From the IMG/VR virus record IMGVR_UViG_3300021961_000269, positions 1-37,063 of that record: 37,063 nt of DNA, one strand, 5' to 3'. Under the pieces are notes generated by a model. It searched no databases. It had not been told where the DNA came from and saw only the letters and a list, made by a program, of their open reading frames with translations. Below, piece by piece: positions 29,499 to 37,063 of this stretch. Positions within the stretch are counted from its first letter, which is position 1. Every line of letters begins with the position of its first letter. Source of the DNA: a virus. Made by a program: the position numbers and the translations under genes.

Positions 29499-30505
29499 TT
29501 AGTTCTCCATAACCATTCTGGATGTTTTTTCGTCCACTGTACTGTAGTTTCAATAGACTTTTCTAAGGGCATTGGTGGAATCCAGCCTGCATCAGCTAAC
29601 TTTTTGCCGTCAAGAGCATATCTTAAATCATGGCCTGGTCTAGTGGTATGAAAATCTTCAAATTCAAATTTTAGTTCCTTACCCCAATAGTGTGCAATCA
29701 TTTTAGCCATTTCAAGATTATCGACTTCTCTTTCTCCTACTATATGATATTTATCAGGTCTATCAGAGTTTGGATACATTACTGGAGGTAAGTGATCCAA
29801 TATGTAGACTAACGCATCTGCTTGATTTCTAGCGTGGAGATAATATCTAGAACCTATATTTTCTGGGGTTCCATGTATTGTCATAGGAATATCTTTTTCT
29901 AGGCAATACATAATTTTAGGAACAAATTTCTCAGGATCTTGACGTTCACCAATTATATTCATTGTGTTTGTAATGATTACTGGAACTCCAAAGGTACGCC
30001 AGTATGATATGCACGCTGCTTCTTGCGCTGCTTTTGATGCCGAGTAAGGATTGGAGGGCAGTATAGTATCCCACTCTTTGTGAGCATAGCCTTTTGGAGC
30101 TGGTCCATAAACTTCGTCTGTAGATACCTGCAAAAATACTTCTGGTTGAATCTTTCTAGCAAGCTCTAGCATATTGACTATAAGTGATGTGTTGTTAATT
30201 ATAAATGGGGCCGGATCTGTTATAGATCTATCAACATGAGAATCAGACGCCATAGAAATTATGTAATCAACATAACCTATTTCTTTTATCATTACGTCAG
30301 AAAAAGGAACGGTGAGATCATGCGTAACTAACTTAACACGATTCTTTTGTTCGTCCCAACATTCTATAGAAGTAATTCTATCTGTTACCCCACGATGCTT
30401 AAAAGAGTCAGTTATAACAACTTCCCAATCGGTGAGCTTTAAAATATGCTCGAGTGTATGATGGCCTACAAAGCCACCTGCTCCTGTCAATAATACTTTC
30501 TTCAT
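29495..30505 (-). CDS. NAD-dependent epimerase / dTDP-glucose 4,6-dehydratase-like, 336 aa
   Basis: Extended short-chain dehydrogenase: GAGGFVGHH (NAD-binding GxxGxxG) at residues about 8-14, SMASDSHVDRS, LQVSTDEVYGPAP and NPYSASKAAQE (Tyr-x3-Lys). The TDEVYG and SHVDRS motifs are typical of RmlB-type dTDP-glucose 4,6-dehydratases. It would make a nucleotide-4-keto-6-deoxysugar for decorating host or virion glycans. The enzymes for the rest of the pathway are not in this window. tRNA-Gly lies upstream on the same strand. Confidence 0.85.
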   Translation of the reverse strand: MKKVLLTGAGGFVGHHTLEHILKLTDWEVVITDSFKHRGVTDRITSIECWDEQKNRVKLVTHDLTVPFSDVMIKEIGYVDYIISMASDSHVDRSITDPAPFIINNTSLIVNMLELARKIQPEVFLQVSTDEVYGPAPKGYAHKEWDTILPSNPYSASKAAQEAACISYWRTFGVPVIITNTMNIIGERQDPEKFVPKIMYCLEKDIPMTIHGTPENIGSRYYLHARNQADALVYILDHLPPVMYPNSDRPDKYHIVGEREVDNLEMAKMIAHYWGKELKFEFEDFHTTRPGHDLRYALDGKKLADAGWIPPMPLEKSIETTVQWTKKHPEWLWRTN

Positions 30506-30561
30506 TTTTATCTTTCTTTATTACAGTCAAATAATAAACAACTATCGTTTACCGATTGACA

Positions 30562-30636
<75 letters not shown>

Positions 30637-30649
30637 GTGATTGTAGACA

Positions 30650-31477
30650 CTATATTACTACACTTGGATCACTTTCGTATGCCCAAATTCGAGAAAATAT
30701 TCTTTCGCCTAAATAAAAACCACCCTTAACAGCATGGGCCATAACAAATAAGTCAACAATCACAACATCATTTTTTTCCCACATAATCCAATTAGAATAT
30801 TTACTATCTTCAGACATTGCGAGTTTTATTATAGATTGAATTTCATTTATCTTATTTTGGTCAATATTATTAGAAAAAGTATACTCATCTTCGTAAAGTG
30901 GTATTCTTAATACTTTTTTATTTGTATACGGATGATGTTTTACAACCATTAGTTTTTCTGATTCAACGTTATCATTATTAGTTATTAACTGTCCTAAATC
31001 ATTAGTACTAAAGCTAAGTTGAATTTTAGAATTATCTAAAAAATTTTTTAGATCAATAGATAAATCAGAGTACAAATTCTCCATATTTATAAAACCTGTT
31101 TTGCCATATTCCTTTGGACATGTAATCTTAATCATGTTCCATAGCGCAGCTACTTGAGGACTATCTTTATGCAAGTTTTCTAAATGCCACTCAATAAAAA
31201 TTTCATTATCTAAAATATGTCTATTGTGTCTTTGAAATGTATTTTTATGATCTTCATTAATTGAAGATGAGTACGGTAAAGTTGGATTAGATCCAGAATT
31301 ACCATTAGGCTTAAAGCCAATCTTGTCTCCCAACAAGCACATTAAATTCCATTCTTGGAATTTATCTAGTTCTAGATTATTAAAAAAAAGAACACCATCT
31401 AATAAAAATCTTTCAACAAAATAATCAATATTATCTATAATATCTTTATATTTTTGATTATATATTTTTTTTATCAT
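30650..31477 (-). CDS. TauD/TfdA-like 2OG oxygenase, 275 aa
   Basis: Resembles TauD/TfdA dioxygenases: EWHLENLHKDSPQ (His and acidic ligands; here HxE rather than HxD), MVVKHHPYTNKKVLRIPL in the place of the usual V-HP-TG-K-L, and NDVVIVDLFVMAHA followed by YLGERIFSRIW (distal His and 2OG-binding Arg). The N-terminal part is the usual length. Substrate unknown. It overlaps the next upstream minus-strand gene by 20 nt. Confidence 0.7.
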   Translation of the reverse strand: MIKKIYNQKYKDIIDNIDYFVERFLLDGVLFFNNLELDKFQEWNLMCLLGDKIGFKPNGNSGSNPTLPYSSSINEDHKNTFQRHNRHILDNEIFIEWHLENLHKDSPQVAALWNMIKITCPKEYGKTGFINMENLYSDLSIDLKNFLDNSKIQLSFSTNDLGQLITNNDNVESEKLMVVKHHPYTNKKVLRIPLYEDEYTFSNNIDQNKINEIQSIIKLAMSEDSKYSNWIMWEKNDVVIVDLFVMAHAVKGGFYLGERIFSRIWAYESDPSVVI

Positions 31478-32351
31478 ACAACTTTTCTATTAGAGGAGAT
31501 TCCCAAACGCTCATATTTTTATATGTTTTTTCTATCTTCAATGGATCTGGATGAAAGTGTAAAGTATTATCTTCTTTCAAGAGAGTTTTAGCAACCTCTG
31601 GCCACTCTTCCTTGCCGTATTGATTTTCTCCATCTGTCCATTGCGAAGTAATATGCCATGGATGTTTAATGTATGATCTTGTAAAGAATTTTTCTCCATT
31701 TTCAACCTGACCAACTGCATGAAAGTATGGATGAGTTCCCGGATACAATGGGGAACCAGAAGGAAATACAACTATATCGCCAGCCTTTGGTTTATATTTA
31801 ATTATTTCTCCATCTACAAAAAATCTTAATTCTCCACCATCATAGTCGTCATTTATATATGTTGTGCAAGTTATAAAAAACTTATCATGAGGCCAATACC
31901 ATTCTCCTATGGCATAATCTGTATGGTAATTCATATTTAATACCCTATCTGATCCATCCTCCATACCGCCCTCATGAATTCCTACCATTATTCCAGGAAT
32001 ATATTTTGCGTAATTTGGTGTGGTTATGAAAGATCCTTCAGGTAATTTAATATTATTATAACCAACGTAATGAGAAATGGCAGAATTATTAGCTTCATTA
32101 ATTCTCTGACAAAGATACTGTTCATTTCCATACATTACATTTGTTTTATCAGCTTCATCACCATTTCTTTTTTCATCAGCATACGTTCCAAAAACAAACC
32201 ATGGAGTCCAATCTCTAAGATAATATCTTCCTTTTGATTCTTTTTCTGAATTTTTAATTATTTCAGTCAACTTTACATGGTCTTCCAAAAGATTATGATA
32301 TACAAAAATTAATGGATATATTTCTTCGTAGTCTAAATTTATACTTAACAT
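31458..32351 (-). CDS. prolyl-4-hydroxylase-like 2OG oxygenase, 297 aa
   Basis: MNYHTDYAIG (His143, Asp145), TTYINDDYDGGELRFF, PKAGDIVVFPSG and PYFHAVGQV (His211) followed by FFTRSYIKH match P4H-type Fe(II)/2OG oxygenases. The family hydroxylates proteins or small molecules. It adjoins another P4H-like gene without a gap, and both share the DDYDGGEL motif, so they are probably related by duplication. Confidence 0.8.
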   Translation of the reverse strand: MLSINLDYEEIYPLIFVYHNLLEDHVKLTEIIKNSEKESKGRYYLRDWTPWFVFGTYADEKRNGDEADKTNVMYGNEQYLCQRINEANNSAISHYVGYNNIKLPEGSFITTPNYAKYIPGIMVGIHEGGMEDGSDRVLNMNYHTDYAIGEWYWPHDKFFITCTTYINDDYDGGELRFFVDGEIIKYKPKAGDIVVFPSGSPLYPGTHPYFHAVGQVENGEKFFTRSYIKHPWHITSQWTDGENQYGKEEWPEVAKTLLKEDNTLHFHPDPLKIEKTYKNMSVWESPLIEKLYDKKNI

Positions 32352-32906
32352 TTATAATCCTTCTAATGTATAGAAATTTGTGTAAGAATACTTAATCCCA
32401 GATATAATAGGATTAGTCGAATGTACTTGAAGCGCATCAAAAAATACAACAGAACCCGGTTTTGGTTTTATTACTAAATTCTTAATGCTAGTATTTTTTT
32501 CATCGTGAAATAATAATTCCCCACCGTCATAGTCGTCATTAAAATAAAAAACAGAACTTATATGAACTGTATCTTTATTATTAATAATAACCCATTCATC
32601 TGTTGGCTCCCAGTCTTTATGTAGATTAATATACTGGTTTTGCTCGTACTTAACTATGCATCTTCCAGTAAAACTTTTTACCCTATATCCGTAAAAGTAT
32701 TCTATATCGGCTGAAATTAATTTATCTATCTTCTCAATAATATTTGAGAACTTATAGTTATGATCTACAGAGTAAGAATGTAACGATGAGTAATTGTCTT
32801 CTTTTGCAGATGGATTTAAACTAAATGTTAAATCCTTAAAACTACTACATAGTAAATCTATATCATTATTTGATATTAAGTTTTCTTTAATTATTGTTTC
32901 GTACAT
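32352..32906 (-). CDS. prolyl-4-hydroxylase-like 2OG oxygenase, 184 aa
   Basis: A compact P4H-like domain: NLHKDWEP (His96, Asp98), SVFYFNDDYDGGELLFHD, KPKPGSVVFFDALQVHSTNP (His162) and SYTNFYT. Essentially only the double-stranded beta-helix core is present. The stop directly precedes the ATG of the 297-aa oxygenase downstream on the minus strand. Confidence 0.8.
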   Translation of the reverse strand: MYETIIKENLISNNDIDLLCSSFKDLTFSLNPSAKEDNYSSLHSYSVDHNYKFSNIIEKIDKLISADIEYFYGYRVKSFTGRCIVKYEQNQYINLHKDWEPTDEWVIINNKDTVHISSVFYFNDDYDGGELLFHDEKNTSIKNLVIKPKPGSVVFFDALQVHSTNPIISGIKYSYTNFYTLEGL

Positions 32907-32912
32907 AATAAT

Positions 32913-33494
32913 CTATAGTGTGTGCCATCTTAAAAATTTTCTAAAGTGATCACTTGATACAACTGTTGGATCTACCCAGAAATCTTCGTGTATTTCTCGT
33001 GCAATTAATGTATAGCCAAAAGAATCTAATATCTCTCTTTGTATATCTCTTATTGTAGTATTCTTCCAATACATATTTGAATCATGTTCAAAAGTTATTA
33101 CTGTAAACCTATACTCGGTTAGCGGAATAGAAATAAGACCGTGCAAGCTAGTATAGGGGTCAAATGGTCTCATTGACGGGTCATAACCTTGATCTATATC
33201 AATTTGTAAGTAGTCTATTTGCTTTGGGAAATGATTCATTTCAAAGTATGCACGATAATCAAACTTTAACGCATCACCCATGCAGGGGTTGCGTCTGTTT
33301 AAAATAAATTCAGACTTTCTTTCCTCTGTTATCTCAAATGAAACGCCAGACCAATCATAGTCTTTTTCTAAGTAATAAGTATTGCTGCCTTGTTGAGAAT
33401 GAAAGGCTCCTAGTTCTACATAATAGCCATTTTTTTTATAATTTGTTATATCTAAAACAAATCTTTCTTGAGAAGAAGAACCCCTATAATTCAT
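32913..33494 (-). CDS. FkbM-like methyltransferase, 193 aa
   Basis: The N-terminus SQERFVLDI, GYYVELGAFHSQQGSNTYYLEKDYDWSGVSFE corresponds to SAM-binding strand 1 and the following acidic-end strand of FkbM-family methyltransferases, followed by IDYLQIDIDQGY (motif around the catalytic Asp). Shorter than most FkbM enzymes. It would O-methylate a sugar or other small substrate, in line with the nearby sugar-dehydratase. It starts 1 nt before the previous gene's stop. Confidence 0.65.
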   Translation of the reverse strand: MNYRGSSSQERFVLDITNYKKNGYYVELGAFHSQQGSNTYYLEKDYDWSGVSFEITEERKSEFILNRRNPCMGDALKFDYRAYFEMNHFPKQIDYLQIDIDQGYDPSMRPFDPYTSLHGLISIPLTEYRFTVITFEHDSNMYWKNTTIRDIQREILDSFGYTLIAREIHEDFWVDPTVVSSDHFRKFLRWHTL

Positions 33495-33691
33495 TAAATA
33501 TTATCCTTAACAACTTCTTTTATTATATTTTTTACAGCAAGCGCTACATTAATTGGATTTTCTTTTATTATTAAACCAAGATTAGATATAGCTTCCGTAA
33601 TTGACAAACTTATCTTATGAGCATCCTCGTGAGATATTTTTTCAGATTTTACTTGAGCGTATATTTTTCTATAAATTTCTGTGTAACTCAT
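33494..33691 (-). CDS. hypothetical helical protein, 65 aa
   Basis: Unrecognised. I chose the start at 33691 (MSYTEIYRKIYAQV), giving a 23-nt overlap with the upstream gene. The protein is helical with a Lys/Glu-rich start and a hydrophobic C-terminal helix (NVALAVKNIIKEVV), not long enough for a sure membrane span. Its stop overlaps the FkbM-like start. Confidence 0.55.
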   Translation of the reverse strand: MSYTEIYRKIYAQVKSEKISHEDAHKISLSITEAISNLGLIIKENPINVALAVKNIIKEVVKDNI

Positions 33692-34079
33692 CAACATCTT
33701 CTTTCGTTGGGGATAACATAGTAGCACGTACTAATAATCCGTCGGTAAACTTTAGATCGTATTCAAACCATAGCATTGGACCTTTGTTGTAATCATCTTC
33801 GTAATCAATCCATACAGAAGTATAAACATTGATATGTCCATGAAAATATATTTTTTTATATTCATCATTTTTAGATGGACTCTCAAACCAAGATGATTGT
33901 GTATTTTTAAATAAATTACCATTATTATCAATATAATAATAATCTAATAAACATTCTAAATCTTTAGTTTGAAATCCGTCCGCAGCAAATGTATGATACG
34001 CATAGGTTCTATACTGGATAGGAATCCATTCCTCTATTGGAAGAGGATAATCTATTTCAAAATTATCAAACATACCCAT
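33669..34079 (-). CDS. conserved phage-type protein, 136 aa
   Basis: The start MGMFDNFEIDYPLP and the motif FQTKDLECLLDYYYIDNNGNL are those of a small protein type I know from many phages; function unknown. The C-terminal part is beta-rich with many Tyr and Trp residues. It begins after a 20-nt AT-rich gap from the 209-aa gene. Confidence 0.75.
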   Translation of the reverse strand: MGMFDNFEIDYPLPIEEWIPIQYRTYAYHTFAADGFQTKDLECLLDYYYIDNNGNLFKNTQSSWFESPSKNDEYKKIYFHGHINVYTSVWIDYEDDYNKGPMLWFEYDLKFTDGLLVRATMLSPTKEDVDELHRNL

Positions 34080-34099
34080 TTGATAATTATATCACAAAA

Positions 34100-34729
34100 T
34101 TATCGAATGTCTCTTTCTCTATTTTGAAGACTGTTTTTACTAGCAGATATTGATGTGGCTAATCCAACTGCTGCAGCGCCTCCGGCTATCATAAATGATT
34201 TTCTATTAGCAAATTTCTTTAAAACACTAAGACCAGAAGCTCCTTCTAATCTATTGGCTATAAAATTTTTTACAGCCATAGATGCCCCAGAAGACGTTCT
34301 GACAACTTGTCCTGCAGCTTCTGCTCCAGATTCTGCAGCGATTGTTATATTGGCAGTGGGGGCTAGGGATACTACAGCTGCATTTGGCGCTCTTAGTTCC
34401 CTAAGCTTTAAAGTTTCTTCCATAAAAGATATAGGGGAAGATGTTTGACCAGAAACTGGAGAATTTATTGGCCTAGTAAATTGAACTGATCCGACTTGTC
34501 CTGGCATCCTTTTGCCATACTTTATGCCTTTACGCTCCCTTACTTGACTAGGGTGAAAAAAATTATCTTCTTTAAAAATTGGTACTTTTTCAGGCCTATC
34601 TGTGCTGATGCCAAGGTTAACAACATCTTCGTCGAAAGAAACACTGTTGTCTGTAATATTAATTAAATCATCAACAACGTCATCGTCAAGCGATATGGCG
34701 TTGTCTATAAAATCTTCTTCTTCGGCCAA
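34100..34729 (-). CDS. putative virion-associated protein with C-terminal membrane segment, 209 aa
   Basis: Unrecognised. An acidic N-terminus (AEEEDFIDNAISLDDDVVDD) with a partly repeated SxDxDVV pattern, a Pro/Gly/Ser linker, and an Ala-rich C-terminal helix (SFMIAGGAAAVGLATSIS) likely to be membrane-inserted. Such composition is seen in phage structural or membrane-associated proteins, but this is only inference. It is divergent from the gene at 34804. Confidence 0.55.
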   Translation of the reverse strand: MAEEEDFIDNAISLDDDVVDDLINITDNSVSFDEDVVNLGISTDRPEKVPIFKEDNFFHPSQVRERKGIKYGKRMPGQVGSVQFTRPINSPVSGQTSSPISFMEETLKLRELRAPNAAVVSLAPTANITIAAESGAEAAGQVVRTSSGASMAVKNFIANRLEGASGLSVLKKFANRKSFMIAGGAAAVGLATSISASKNSLQNRERDIR

Positions 34730-34754
34730 TTTAAAGTCCTTTAAAATTATAACT

Positions 34755-34786
34755 TGTTACTATGTATATATATTTGTATAGTAACA
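34755..34786. promoter_or_regulatory. 9-bp palindrome in divergent promoter region
   Basis: TGTTACTAT (34755-34763) and ATAGTAACA (34778-34786) form a perfect inverted repeat with a 14-nt AT-rich spacer between the divergent genes at 34729 (minus) and 34804 (plus). The spacer has -10-like TATATATATT. It is probably an operator controlling one or both promoters. Confidence 0.5.
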
Positions 34787-34803
34787 TATTTTGGAGGAAT
34801 AGA

Positions 34804-35016
34804 ATGGCATCAAAGAAACCGGCTAAAAGAAGCCAGAGTGATTCAAGTAATAAAGTTAAAGAACAGCTTGGAAAACCTATATATTATATGGGCATAAAGA
34901 CAGAAGGATTTACCTGTCCCAGCTGCACTAAAAAATTAAATAAAGGTATAATCTACGAGCATAATAATGTGCTACACTGTAGTCGCAAATGCATTAAAGT
35001 TGAATTAGGAGCTTAG
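34804..35016 (+). CDS. zinc-motif protein, 70 aa
   Basis: ATG 34804 follows TTTGGAGGAATAGA. A basic Lys/Ser-rich N-terminus is followed by CPSC and, about 19 residues later, CSRKC, i.e. a Cys4 zinc-binding fold. Function unknown. It ends 1 nt before the next gene. Confidence 0.7.
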   Translation: MASKKPAKRSQSDSSNKVKEQLGKPIYYMGIKTEGFTCPSCTKKLNKGIIYEHNNVLHCSRKCIKVELGA

Positions 35017-35017
35017 T

Positions 35018-35329
35018 ATGCAACACGAATGGCTAGCTAAATTTCTTGTAGAAATGGATATGAAACTTCCAAAACCAGAGCAAGAATTTGCTGACTCTTT
35101 ACTAAGAATAGTCTCTAAGTACGGTAAGCTAGACAATGGCGACGGAAAAGGAATATGGGTAGGATATAAACCCGGTTCGGAAAATGAAGATTCTGAAATG
35201 GGTATTAAATGCGAAAATTGCTATCTACATGAAACAGATAAGGTATGCAAGATCTACGCCGGAGAAATAGAGCCAGAAGGTATATGCAGACTAGCTGCTA
35301 TACCAGATTCTTTAGTTAAGTATAAGTAA
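35018..35329 (+). CDS. four-Cys phage protein, 103 aa
   Basis: Helical N-terminus, then IKCENCYLHETDKVCKIYAGEIEPEGICRL, a C-x2-C...C...C pattern seen in small phage proteins that occur near structural genes and may hold a metal or iron-sulfur site. Its stop at 35327-35329 directly abuts the restored stop of the minus-strand holin-like gene (35330), which supports that gene's frameshifted reading. Confidence 0.7.
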   Translation: MQHEWLAKFLVEMDMKLPKPEQEFADSLLRIVSKYGKLDNGDGKGIWVGYKPGSENEDSEMGIKCENCYLHETDKVCKIYAGEIEPEGICRLAAIPDSLVKYK

Positions 35330-35573
35330 TTAGGAAGCTTGCTTCTTATCTACTTTTCTAAATACTTCGTTTATTTCTGCTGTAGTGAGCTTGCCATCAT
35401 CCATAAATGCCCTAGCTAGACCTTCTACCACAAAAGCTACTCCGACCTATTCCAGCCATAAGAACTGCTTTTATTAGTGGCACATCTACAATTGCACCTG
35501 CTCCAACAACGCTTAGTCCGGTAGCTGCAAAAGTTGCCAATATTCTTAAGGATACTGCTTTTAATTGTTCCAT
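35330..35573 (-). CDS. holin-like membrane protein, +1 frameshift at CGG, about 80 aa
   Basis: Minus-strand ATG at 35573. Two hydrophobic segments (RILATFAATGLSVVGAGAIV and LIKAVLMAGIG) lead to GGT CGG AGT; CGG is at 35442-35444. Read straight, the frame stops at 35412 after RSSFCGRRSS. Skipping the C reads GGA and continues as GVAFVVEGLARAFMDDGKLTTAEINEVF to TAA at 35330-35332, abutting the convergent neighbour. The restored tail looks like phage holins, with a second membrane span and a charged C-terminal DGKLT...EIN helix. There is no homopolymer at the site. Shift-dependent production could time lysis. Confidence 0.75.
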
Positions 35574-35593
35574 TATATTAAATAGCCTTTCTT

Positions 35594-37063
35594 TTAATCT
35601 TGGTCGTTTTCCAACATAGCTTTTGCGTAATGTACTGCGAACGCACAAAGTGTTGCTATAACAGTTATTTTTCTTGTTTCACCAGAAAGAGTTGCAAACA
35701 CTATTACTGTTCCTGATATAGTAAAAGCAAGTGCAGCAGTTTCTTTGGCAAATTTCTTGATGAAGCCCACTGGGCTAAATCTTCTTTTCATTATTCCCTC
35801 CGTGTATGTGTATTTAAATATGCTATTCTTAGTAAAGTTATCTTCTTCATCTTCACCTTCTGGACCCTCTATTGATGGGTCTTCCCCCTCTGGCTCATCG
35901 CCATCTTCTGGTTCATCTTCTTTTCTTGTGTAAGCATTGGGAGAACTTCCTCCGCCACCATTATTTCCTCCATTTGTAGGAGATGAGGGAGAGCTTGGAC
36001 CGCTAGATCCACCTGGGGCTGATATACCTACTGCTCCAGCTATAAGAGTTGTTGCAGCTATAAGTGTTCTACGTGAACCAACATCTATATTTGAACCAAC
36101 AGGAACATAATCATCAAATCCATCAGCGTATATGTTGATTTCTTCTTCAAATGCTTCCTTAACTTCTGTTGGTGCTTCCGTTAAAGTTTCAGAAAGTTGG
36201 TCTTTTTGTTCTTGAGTAAACTCATCTGGGTTAATTTGATTAAATATTTCTTGAATTACTTCAACTGGTAGTTCTTCAAAGTTTTCGTTTTCTATAATAG
36301 ATACAGCTAAATCTGGATCGATAGATTCTTCGTCTTCCTGTATGACTTCAACTATATTTTCTAAAGCTTCAGGAGATGATACTGAATCTATAAGATTTAA
36401 AGTTTCCTCATCAGACAATTCGTCAATAATTTCAGATAGCTTATCTTGATCTATATTTTCTATAACTTCAGTTAACTGATCCTCAGTAAGATTATTGATT
36501 ACTTCAGCTGCTAAACTTGGATCTATCTGATCTATTGCATCGATAATCTGGTTTCCATCAGCGTTTTCTATTGCATTTAAAATTTCTTCCGTAGTAGCAT
36601 CTTCTGGTATTACTATTTCTTCTGATGTTGTATTTTCTGAAGATGGCTCTTGAGGCAAGGAAGATGTGGTGTTCTCTTCTGGTTGCTCTTGAGGAGTATC
36701 AGAATCAACAGGACCAGCGTCAGGCTCAGGAAGAGTCGTATCAACAGGATCTTCAACAGGATTAGTTGTTGTAGTTGTTTCTTCCGGTTGAGTGGTAGTA
36801 GTTGTTTCCGGCTCAGGCTCTGTAGTAGTAGTTGTTTCTGGCTGAACAGGTGGGTTAGTTGTAACGGTTTCTTCCGGCTGAGTTGTAGTAGTTGTATCAG
36901 AAGGTACCGTTGTAGTTGTAGTAGTTGTTCCGTTTTCTACTGGTGGAATAGTTGTTGTCGTAGTAGTGGTGGTGGTTGTTGTAGTGGTGGTAGTAGTGGT
37001 TGTTGTAGGTGTTGAATTTATATTATTAGAATGAACAAATAAATTAGTAGTATCACTAACACT
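35594..37063 (-). CDS. long Thr/Pro-rich, acidic-repeat membrane protein (5' end outside window)
   Basis: Open from the right edge without stop, so the start is beyond 37063. In order: a Thr-rich stretch with TTTT runs and PEP/PEE repeats (about 37010-36660), about 150 residues of acidic helical repeats (IDAIDQIDPSLAAEVINNL, ITEDQLTEVIENI and variants), a DDYVPVGSNIDVGSRRTLIAATTLIAGAVG segment with a membrane helix, a Gly/Pro/Ser and Glu/Asp linker, and a C-terminal two-helix membrane part (AALAFTISGTVIVFATL, KITVIATLCAFAV). An internal Met (MKRRFSPVGF) could start a separate holin-like 65-residue product. Probably surface-exposed or virion-associated. Confidence 0.7.
   Translation of the reverse strand, partial: SVSDTTNLFVHSNNINSTPTTTTTTTTTTTTTTTTTTTIPPVENGTTTTTTTVPSDTTTTTQPEETVTTNPPVQPETTTTTEPEPETTTTTQPEETTTTTNPVEDPVDTTLPEPDAGPVDSDTPQEQPEENTTSSLPQEPSSENTTSEEIVIPEDATTEEILNAIENADGNQIIDAIDQIDPSLAAEVINNLTEDQLTEVIENIDQDKLSEIIDELSDEETLNLIDSVSSPEALENIVEVIQEDEESIDPDLAVSIIENENFEELPVEVIQEIFNQINPDEFTQEQKDQLSETLTEAPTEVKEAFEEEINIYADGFDDYVPVGSNIDVGSRRTLIAATTLIAGAVGISAPGGSSGPSSPSSPTNGGNNGGGGSSPNAYTRKEDEPEDGDEPEGEDPSIEGPEGEDEEDNFTKNSIFKYTYTEGIMKRRFSPVGFIKKFAKETAALAFTISGTVIVFATLSGETRKITVIATLCAFAVHYAKAMLENDQD
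36740..37015. repeat. Thr-codon low-complexity repeats
   Basis: Imperfect repeats of the GTAGTAGTTGTT type (plus strand), encoding Thr runs separated by Pro/Glu spacers in the minus-strand gene. The pattern is that of a protein stalk or linker and is liable to slippage and length variation. It is not a CRISPR array: units are irregular and coding. Confidence 0.7.

Noticed and set aside
34155-34448. Plus-strand open frame of 97 codons opposite the 209-aa gene
   Set aside because: Mirror of an Ala-rich minus-strand gene; no ribosome binding site and no co-directional neighbours.
36650-37015. Plus-strand Ser/Arg/Cys-rich open frame of 121 codons
   Set aside because: Antisense of Thr/Pro/Glu repeats in the long minus-strand gene; composition is unnatural for a protein.
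36740-37015. CRISPR-like repetition
   Set aside because: Units are irregular, short, coding (Thr codons) and have no spacers.

Overview
The window is an AT-rich, gene-dense stretch that reads as part of a large, probably lytic, phage of an actinobacterium. The evidence is tightly packed small genes with ATGA or 1-8 nt overlaps, phage-encoded tRNAs, an SSB, a family-4 uracil-DNA-glycosylase-like protein, several small cysteine-rich proteins of types I associate with actinobacteriophages, and start codons lying just after a TATAAT box (leaderless mRNAs). No terminase, capsid or tail gene is recognisable. The host assignment (possibly a low-GC freshwater actinobacterium) is inference.

Layout. 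1-4.8 kb: small unknown genes, two structured intergenic RNAs (one a three-helix pseudoknot), a degenerate tRNA-like element and a membrane M50/S2P-type protease. 4.8-16.4 kb: a ubiquitin-like conjugation cassette resembling the PRTRC genetic system. It encodes a predicted E2-like/zinc-finger protein, a JAMM (JAB) isopeptidase with zinc ribbons, a ThiF/E1-like enzyme with a single cysteine, an 82-residue ubiquitin-like protein ending in -EKG, an AAA+ ATPase, and further unknown proteins, two of which look like paralogous E2-like proteins. 16.4-25.7 kb: a MerR-like regulator, SSB, UDG-like protein, tRNA-Arg and tRNA-Thr, a structured RNA region, a KTSC protein, a 20S-proteasome-beta/HslV-like Ntn hydrolase, a kinase/nucleotidyltransferase fusion and many tiny genes. 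25.8-33.5 kb: an island of non-haem-iron oxygenases (five 2-oxoglutarate/Fe(II) type, two di-iron type) with a dTDP-glucose-dehydratase-like enzyme and an FkbM-like methyltransferase, partly on the minus strand. 33.5-37 kb: unknown genes, a holin-like gene and the 3' part of a long Thr/Pro-rich membrane protein.

Two things stand out. First, the E1, E2, Ubl, JAMM and AAA+ genes, plus a proteasome-like peptidase 9 kb away, could form a phage-encoded ubiquitin-proteasome-like pathway. Second, exactly four genes are broken by a +1 frame change, and in all four the break is at an in-frame CGG codon. Skipping its C and reading GGA or GGT as glycine restores each protein, including the first Gly of a Walker A motif, the conserved Gly of a MerR-type wing and a holin-like protein whose restored stop abuts the neighbouring gene. 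I count twelve in-frame CGG codons: CGGA breaks frame in 3 of 4, CGGT in 1 of 3, CGGC and CGGG in 0 of 5. The window also encodes a tRNA-Gly(UCC) with an abnormal anticodon arm and G37, so UCCG could pair with CGGA. This suggests quadruplet decoding or programmed +1 frameshifting. A textbook -1 frameshift signal (A AAA AAA, 6-nt spacer, GC-rich hairpin) lies inside the JAMM gene. All function statements are from sequence reading only; no searches were run.
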